From the NCBI RefSeq assembly GCF_030161115.1, contig NZ_BSPQ01000019.1:62001-126000 (forward strand): a stretch of 64,000 bases of DNA, given 5' to 3'. Below are positions 57,693 to 64,000 of this stretch, in pieces. This stretch comes from Psychromonas marina. Its GTDB lineage: Bacteria; Pseudomonadota; Gammaproteobacteria; Enterobacterales; Psychromonadaceae. Each line of letters starts with the position of its first letter. Position 1 is the stretch's first letter. The position numbers and the translations under genes were made by a program. The notes beneath the pieces are model-generated. The model was not told where the DNA came from. It worked only from the letters and a program-made list of their open reading frames with translations, and did not search any database.

Positions 57693-58756
57693 TGAATTAG
57701 TTCTCTTAATAGACTCGTTGCGTAACAACCAGAAGGCAGATAAAAATCAATACAAACGGTTTGCTCATCAAGCCAACGCGAAGATAGTTTATCGGCGACT
57801 AATAACAATGGACGACGTTGTTGTTTTAATCCGTTTTTAGCTAAACCAGCTTGTAAGTCTTCATAACCCTTTAATTTTTCCTGCTCATAATGTTTAGCAT
57901 CCTGTTCACTAGTCAGCTCACCAGCCCCCCATAAAGGAGCTGTTAAGCAGATTTCACGTGATGCTAAACGATCTAAAGTCGAGGCTTCAAGATCAGGCAA
58001 CGGAAAGAAAGATCGATTACTCACAAACTGCACACAATCACCCAGCATCGGGTTGAGGTAAAGTTCATCGGAAATTCTGGCAGACACGACTTGGTTAAAC
58101 AGGTAACTTCTTGCTGCACTGAGGTACATACCACGCTTAAAACGATCTTTTATTTTTCGACCAGTAAACATCGTTTGCGCAGCACTGACATTATGCCCTC
58201 CATGACCAAAGCGTTGCTCACCAAAATAGTTAGGCACACCCTTTTTAACTTTTAGTAACGCTTCTTCTACAGCTTGTTTATCAGTAATATCACGTAGCGT
58301 GATAGAGAAATAGTTGCCCGCCAAGGCACCAGTTTTAATTTTTTTATTGTGGCGAATCACTTTATGGATCGTTACCCCTGGCGATTCAAACAAACTGAAA
58401 TCGGGTGTTATTTTTCCCGGAATCTGTAACGAAAACCATTGCCACGTATCACCCTGTCTATCTTTAAGACCCGCATAGCTCACATCACGCGCTTGAATAC
58501 CGGCAAATTTTGCTAGCTGACGTGCTAAATATTGGGTGTTTTCACCAATTTTTTGAACCCATAAACAAACGTGCTCACCTTCACCCGTTAATTCAAAACC
58601 AAGATCTTCCTGCACGATAAAGTCTTCACAGCGTTGCTTGTAAACGCCTTTACTTGTAGGTTTACCGTATAAAAAATTAAAATCTAACGGGAAAGCTTGT
58701 TTTGGTTGTGCATCACCTTCAGGTAACGCGGGTGCTTGTTGTTCTATTTCGCTCAT
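57689..58756 (-). CDS. truD: TruD, tRNA pseudouridine-13 synthase
   Basis: Makes pseudouridine at position 13 of tRNA-Glu. 355 residues; catalytic Asp99 in [15 protein letters not shown]. The insertion domain and the C-terminal PLWGAGE segment are present. The 28-base gap to ispF and overlap with surE put it in the ftsB-ispD-ispF-truD-surE string, as in E. coli. Confidence 0.96.
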   Translation of the reverse strand: MSEIEQQAPALPEGDAQPKQAFPLDFNFLYGKPTSKGVYKQRCEDFIVQEDLGFELTGEGEHVCLWVQKIGENTQYLARQLAKFAGIQARDVSYAGLKDRQGDTWQWFSLQIPGKITPDFSLFESPGVTIHKVIRHNKKIKTGALAGNYFSITLRDITDKQAVEEALLKVKKGVPNYFGEQRFGHGGHNVSAAQTMFTGRKIKDRFKRGMYLSAARSYLFNQVVSARISDELYLNPMLGDCVQFVSNRSFFPLPDLEASTLDRLASREICLTAPLWGAGELTSEQDAKHYEQEKLKGYEDLQAGLAKNGLKQQRRPLLLVADKLSSRWLDEQTVCIDFYLPSGCYATSLLRELIQ

Positions 58757-58784
58757 TTAGGACTCTTTTTTAATAACTATTTTT

Positions 58785-59267
58785 TTAATCAGTATTTTTT
58801 AACAATAATACAACAGCATGGGTTGAGATGCCTTCACAACGCCCCACAAAACCTAACTTTTCAGTGGTGGTCGCTTTGACATTCACATTGCCAATATCAC
58901 TATCTAAAAGTGAAGCTATCTCGCTACGCATTGCTTGAATATGAGGAGCCATTTTAGGGGCTTGCGCGGCGATGGTTACGTCTAGGTTACCAAGGTGATA
59001 TCCCCTCTCTGACGCTTGCTGAAATACTTCTTTTAATAATTGACGACTATCAATACCCGCATATTTAGGATCGTTATCAGGAAAGTGATGACCAATATCC
59101 CCTAAGGCTAACGCGCCTAACAATGCATCACAAATAGCATGTAATGCGACATCCCCATCTGAATGTGCGATTAATCCTTGCGTATAGGGAATCTTAACTC
59201 CACCAATGGTGATAGGTCCTTGACCACCAAATTTATGTACATCAAAACCATGACCAATACGGATCAT
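58785..59267 (-). CDS. ispF: IspF, 2-C-methyl-D-erythritol 2,4-cyclodiphosphate synthase
   Basis: Fifth step of the MEP isoprenoid pathway. 160-residue trimeric enzyme; zinc ligands Asp9 and His11 in [11 protein letters not shown] and a third His in the [20 protein letters not shown] segment. Its start overlaps the ispD stop by four bases, so both MEP enzymes are coupled. Confidence 0.97.
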   Translation of the reverse strand: MIRIGHGFDVHKFGGQGPITIGGVKIPYTQGLIAHSDGDVALHAICDALLGALALGDIGHHFPDNDPKYAGIDSRQLLKEVFQQASERGYHLGNLDVTIAAQAPKMAPHIQAMRSEIASLLDSDIGNVNVKATTTEKLGFVGRCEGISTHAVVLLLKNTD

Positions 59268-59953
59268 CTTATTTCTCCTTGGGAAAGATAAAAAGCAGCA
59301 AGCTTGAGATCCTCTTCGCGGGTTACTTTTAAATTATCAGAACGCCCCTCAACGATGTTTACAGGCAAGCCAGACATCTCTAATGCAGAGGCTTCATCGG
59401 TAACTTTTTCAGGCTGTTTGTTTTCTTTGATGGCATTCATCAGGGACTGATTAATAAACATTTGCGGCGTTAATGCATGCCAGAGATTATCACGCTCAAC
59501 CGTATTCAGGATGCTATTGCTAGCATCACTTCGTTTCATCGTATCACGGACTTTACTGGCTAAAATTGCCCCCTGCTGATGCGCTTTTACGTTATGGATC
59601 AACTTATTTATATCGCCTGATGTAATACAAGGTCTTGCTGCATCATGCACTAAGACATAATCATCACTATCAATTTTATTTAATGCCGCTAATACCGAGT
59701 CAACGCGCTCTGCGCCACCAACAACAGTCTCTATCTTGGGGTGTTTAGCAACAGGGAGAGAAGCAAACCACTGATCATTTTCTGCCAATGAGACAATGAC
59801 ACGCTTAATTTCAGGGAGGTCAAGAAAAGGCGCTAAACTATGCTCGATAATCGTTTTATTCAGTATCGATAAATACTGTTTGGGAATTGTTGCACCGACA
59901 CGTTTGCCGATACCAGCTGCGGGAATGACCGCTACTAACTGCCTATTAACCAT
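59264..59953 (-). CDS. ispD: IspD, MEP cytidylyltransferase
   Basis: Transfers CMP to 2-C-methyl-D-erythritol 4-phosphate in the MEP pathway. The nucleotide-binding loop is [13 protein letters not shown], and [21 protein letters not shown] and VTDEASALE are further conserved blocks. The frame is open to a GTG at 59965; the ATG at 59953 (MVNRQLVAV) fits the family length (229 residues) better, but neither start has a strong Shine-Dalgarno. Confidence 0.95.
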   Translation of the reverse strand: MVNRQLVAVIPAAGIGKRVGATIPKQYLSILNKTIIEHSLAPFLDLPEIKRVIVSLAENDQWFASLPVAKHPKIETVVGGAERVDSVLAALNKIDSDDYVLVHDAARPCITSGDINKLIHNVKAHQQGAILASKVRDTMKRSDASNSILNTVERDNLWHALTPQMFINQSLMNAIKENKQPEKVTDEASALEMSGLPVNIVEGRSDNLKVTREEDLKLAAFYLSQGEIR

Positions 59954-60012
59954 TATATTATTCACTTTTAAGCGGAGTGACAGAAGACCGTTATTACACG
60001 CTTTTATTACGG

Positions 60013-60285
60013 CTACTTAGGTATGATACGGAAGAATGTTTCTCCCTGTTTGACTAACCCGAGCTCATTGCGCGCACGCTCTTCAATCGCATCAGACCCC
60101 AATTTCAAATCATAAATTTCAGAAAACATCATTTGATTACGTAGTTGCAACTCTGCATTACTCTCATTTGCTAATGCAACTTCTTGCAATAATTGGTGAT
60201 GATCTTGCCATCCATTTTTCCCCCACCACAGGTGATATTGCTCAAGGGCAAACACAAACAGTACAAGAACAAAAAAGAAACGCAT
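60013..60285 (-). CDS. ftsB: FtsB, divisome protein
   Basis: Small bitopic protein of the FtsQBL complex that controls septal peptidoglycan synthesis. 90 residues: one N-terminal membrane helix (RFFFVLVLFVFALEQYHLWW) and a periplasmic coiled coil (about 25-70), then the conserved EERARNELGLVKQGETFF. It leads the ispD-ispF-truD-surE string, as in many gammaproteobacteria. Confidence 0.94.
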   Translation of the reverse strand: MRFFFVLVLFVFALEQYHLWWGKNGWQDHHQLLQEVALANESNAELQLRNQMMFSEIYDLKLGSDAIEERARNELGLVKQGETFFRIIPK

Positions 60286-60408
60286 CGAAAATCACCTTTA
60301 AAAAAGTTGTAGTTGATTATCTTACATTGAAACTAGTCAAAAGATAAAAAATTTATTCATTTTAGCGTTACCACTTAAAGTCAGTAAAATAAGTGGCAAC
60401 GGAATTGA

Positions 60409-60975
60409 TTAAGCTTTTTTCCAAAAAAGTAGTTTATCTTCTAATTCAGGAAAACGTGGGTGAATAAATAACTTATAACCGGTAATACCAGCAACAATTA
60501 TCTTAATAACTACCATCTGCTCAATTCCTAATAGGTAATAAGCATAACCGCCAACAAATGCAGATAAAAGCATGAAAGATTGGAATATACGAATTTTTTT
60601 AACGCTGAGAGCGGTCAAAATAATCACAAAATCAACCCAAGTGAGCAATAAACCTAGTGAAGGGTCTGCCAAATAAGAATTAACAGCGAAATAGAGGAAA
60701 TACAATAAACCTGCAATCATCAACGCAAGAGATAGATTAATTATTTTTTTAGGCATATTAGTGAAATCACAAAGGTATCGATAAAGCGTAACGCTGCCCA
60801 CAACCAAGTTGAGCAGTACTTTTGGTAATACACCAATCATAAAGCCCCATATCACATCATTCGCTACCGATAGAAACGACGCTAAGCGCATATGTTTCAT
60901 ACCATTAAAAACAAGCAGGAAAATATAAAATCCAACACTGGTCCAGCCTAATACTTCAATTACCAAGTCCATCAC
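60409..60975 (-). CDS. Uncharacterised multi-pass membrane protein
   Basis: 188 residues with about six hydrophobic helices and short loops (for example VLGWTSVGFYIFLLVFNGMK and GLLLTWVDFVIILTALSV). It recalls YgjV-type or other small six-helix proteins, but I cannot match it firmly. The C-terminus is charged (PRFPELEDKLLFWKKA). It lies between guaA (across a terminator) and ftsB and may be transcribed alone. No function is proposed. Confidence 0.6.
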   Translation of the reverse strand: MMDLVIEVLGWTSVGFYIFLLVFNGMKHMRLASFLSVANDVIWGFMIGVLPKVLLNLVVGSVTLYRYLCDFTNMPKKIINLSLALMIAGLLYFLYFAVNSYLADPSLGLLLTWVDFVIILTALSVKKIRIFQSFMLLSAFVGGYAYYLLGIEQMVVIKIIVAGITGYKLFIHPRFPELEDKLLFWKKA

Positions 60976-61076
60976 TTAAATCCTAAAAACAAAAAGCGCA
61001 TAATACTACAAATCACCTTAAAATATGAGCATAAAAACCGCTCTACTGAAGATATAATCGGCTGCTAAATTAAAGG

Positions 61077-61107
61077 CAAAAAAAAACGCTCAATGAGCGT
61101 TTTTTTA
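61077..61107 (-). terminator. Terminator of guaA
   Basis: AAAAAACGCTCA-TGAGCGTTTTTT hairpin directly after guaA; on the minus strand a T-run follows the stem. Confidence 0.93.
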
Positions 61108-61126
61108 TCATGCTATAGGAAACTAA

Positions 61127-62707
61127 TTATTCCCATTCGATAGTTGCAGGCGGCTTGCCAGATACATCGTAAACAACACGTGAGATACCGTCTATTTCAT
61201 TAATAATACGATTTGAAACATGACCGATTAAATCGTACGGTAAGTGTGACCAACGCGCCGTCATAAAGTCGATAGTTTCAACACAACGAAGTGAAACAAC
61301 CCAATCGTACTTACGACAATCGCCCATAACGCCAACAGAGCGTACTGGTAGGAATACGACAAATGCTTGGCTTACTTTATGGTAAAGATCAGCTTTGTGT
61401 AACTCTTCGATGAAGATAGCATCTGCACGACGTAATAGGTCACAGTACTCTTTTTTCACTTCACCAAGAACACGTACACCTAAACCAGGTCCAGGGAATG
61501 GATGGCGGTATAACATGTCGTACGGTAAACCTAGCTCTAAACCAATTTTACGTACTTCATCTTTAAATAGTTCGCGTAATGGCTCAACTAAACCCATTTC
61601 CATATCATCTGGTAATCCGCCAACATTATGGTGAGATTTGATAACATGTGCTTTACCGTTTTTAGAAGCAGCAGACTCGATAACATCTGGGTAAATCGTA
61701 CCCTGTGCTAACCATTTCGCATTTTTTAGTTTTTTCGATTCTTCATCAAAAATTTCAACAAATACACGGCCGATAATTTTACGTTTCGCTTCAGGCTCAC
61801 TTTCGCCAGCCATTTGCTCAAGGAAACGATGCTCAGCATTTACGTGGATGATGTTTAATCCAAAGCGATCACCAAACATATCCATTACTTGCTGACCTTC
61901 GTTTAAACGAAGTAAACCATTATCAACAAATACACAGGTCAGTTTGTCGCCAATAGCACGTTGTAATAACATCGCAACAACAGATGAGTCAACACCACCA
62001 GAAAGGCCTAGGATAACTTCGTCATCACCAATCTGTTCTTTCATACGTGCAACAGCATCTTCGATGATAGAGTTTGACGTCCAAAGTCCATCACAACCAC
62101 AGATATCTTTAACAAAGTGAGAAAGCATACGCTCACCTTGACGAGTATGTGTTACTTCTGGGTGGAACTGTACGCCGTAAAAACGTTTTTCTTCATTGGC
62201 CATCGCTGCAAATTGACAGGTTGCTGTGTTAGCAACTGTTACAAAACCTTCAGGAATAGCCGACACTTTATCACCGTGGCTCATCCAAACGTCTAACAGT
62301 GCTTTACCGTCAGCAGAAACTGCGTCTTCAATTGATTTAAACAGTTCAGAAGGTGTTTGCATTTCGATTTGAGCATAACCAAACTCGCCCTCGCCTTCAC
62401 CTTTTATCACTTCGCCGCCAAGCTGTTTCGACATGGTTTGCATGCCGTAACAGATACCTAATACAGGTACGCCTGCATTAAATACATACTCAGGAGCACG
62501 CGGAGAACCTTCAGCGGTTACGCTTTCAGGGCCACCAGCTAATACGATACCATTTGGGTTAAACTCTTTAATGTCTTCTTCAGAAACATCCCAGCTCCAA
62601 AGCTCACAGTACACCCCGATTTCACGGATACGACGCGCGATAAGTTGAGTATATTGCGAACCAAAATCTAAGATTAAGATACGTTGTTCATGGATATTCG
62701 TAGTCAT
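61127..62707 (-). CDS. guaA: GMP synthase (glutamine-hydrolysing)
   Basis: Last step of GMP synthesis, amination of XMP with glutamine and ATP. 526 residues: N-terminal class I glutamine amidotransferase with Cys86 (VLGICYGMQ) and FHPEVTHT, the ATP-pyrophosphatase domain with [12 protein letters not shown], and the C-terminal dimerisation domain with [16 protein letters not shown] and the ending PPATIEWE. It lies downstream of guaB, 293 bases apart. Confidence 0.97.
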   Translation of the reverse strand: MTTNIHEQRILILDFGSQYTQLIARRIREIGVYCELWSWDVSEEDIKEFNPNGIVLAGGPESVTAEGSPRAPEYVFNAGVPVLGICYGMQTMSKQLGGEVIKGEGEGEFGYAQIEMQTPSELFKSIEDAVSADGKALLDVWMSHGDKVSAIPEGFVTVANTATCQFAAMANEEKRFYGVQFHPEVTHTRQGERMLSHFVKDICGCDGLWTSNSIIEDAVARMKEQIGDDEVILGLSGGVDSSVVAMLLQRAIGDKLTCVFVDNGLLRLNEGQQVMDMFGDRFGLNIIHVNAEHRFLEQMAGESEPEAKRKIIGRVFVEIFDEESKKLKNAKWLAQGTIYPDVIESAASKNGKAHVIKSHHNVGGLPDDMEMGLVEPLRELFKDEVRKIGLELGLPYDMLYRHPFPGPGLGVRVLGEVKKEYCDLLRRADAIFIEELHKADLYHKVSQAFVVFLPVRSVGVMGDCRKYDWVVSLRCVETIDFMTARWSHLPYDLIGHVSNRIINEIDGISRVVYDVSGKPPATIEWE

Positions 62708-62817
62708 TTTTATTCCTTTTGTGTAAATACTTGAGGCAGCTATTATCGCGTTGAGTATTTACGATCAATTTTTTAACACAAGATTAGTCGTGCTAACAGA
62801 TCATTTTAAAAATAATA

Positions 62818-62839
62818 AAAGAGGATTTTCATCCTCTTT
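62818..62839 (-). terminator. Hairpin between guaB and guaA
   Basis: AAAGAGGAT-tttc-ATCCTCTTT, followed on the minus strand by TATTATTTTTA. It may partly terminate guaB transcripts and reduce guaA expression, or be an mRNA-stability element. No purine-riboswitch motif was seen in the 293-base gap. Confidence 0.6.
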
Positions 62840-63000
62840 ATAAATTTAGTTCACCACTAGGCAAGCGGATTCTACCTGTAACTGTATATTGAAGATAACT
62901 GTTTCTGCATAGAAATTTATAACCGCAAAACAACAATAATATCAACAACATCAGCAACTACTTTCAGGCTGCTAAAGACAACACTGAAAGCATAAACAGG

Positions 63001-64000
<1,000 letters not shown>

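Overview
The window looks like chromosomal DNA from a cold-water marine gammaproteobacterium of the Alteromonadales, most likely Psychromonas or a close relative. This is inferred from AT-rich intergenic DNA, near-enterobacterial gene order at the mla/lpt/rpoN, rpoS and pdh loci, a torECAD operon and a very large NAD-dependent glutamate dehydrogenase. No 16S gene or other decisive marker is present. I see no insertion sequence, prophage, CRISPR array, tRNA or rRNA.

Layout. (1) 1-3617, minus: murA (3' end outside the window), ibaG, and mlaB-C-D-E-F for retrograde phospholipid transport. (2) 3803-10956, plus: kdsC-lptC-lptA-lptB (LPS core sugar and LPS export), rpoN, ptsN-rapZ-npr (nitrogen PTS and envelope control) and mgtE. 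The usual kdsD and hpf are missing from this string. (3) 11080-16448: yacL, a regulator with inverted domain order (winged helix then receiver), a 1.3-kb gene-free stretch, and a long acnB resembling the Bacteroidetes form. (4) 16883-21439: torE-C-A-D for TMAO respiration; torE is only 56 residues. (5) 21512-28257, minus: pdhR-aceE-aceF-lpd with PdhR-like and FNR-like sites upstream. (6) 28608-33395: 180-kDa-class NAD-GDH, divergent from cydDC. (7) 37570-42140: a LysR regulator divergent from an enoyl-CoA hydratase-family gene, an unrecognised gene, and a YjiH-family membrane protein whose 5' end looks frameshifted. (8) 42524-46771: accessory-looking cluster of a lipoprotein, a membrane-anchored SUMF1-fold protein with a hexapeptide-repeat helix, and a tandem degenerate GGDEF protein. 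(9) 47049-51333, minus: groESL with a sigma-32 promoter, ytfK-like gene, fxsA and an HcaT-like transporter. (10) 51478-54247, minus: a receiver-TPR protein translationally coupled to two minor pilins (fimT, pilW). (11) 54420-60285: DUF3545 gene, then rpoS, nlpD, surE, truD, ispF, ispD, ftsB; pcm is missing between surE and nlpD. (12) 60409-64000: a small membrane protein and guaA-guaB (guaB runs off the window).

Most of the window is core metabolism and envelope biology tuned to shifts in oxygen: a probable ArcA site at acnB, an FNR-like site at pdhR, TMAO respiration and cydDC. The least explained parts are the 42.5-46.8 kb signalling-like cluster, the receiver-TPR/pilin operon, the inverted regulator with its large empty upstream region, and the LysR/ECH pair with helically phased operator repeats. 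Start codons were moved inward from the longest reading frame wherever a Shine-Dalgarno sequence or family N-terminus supported it; each case is noted.
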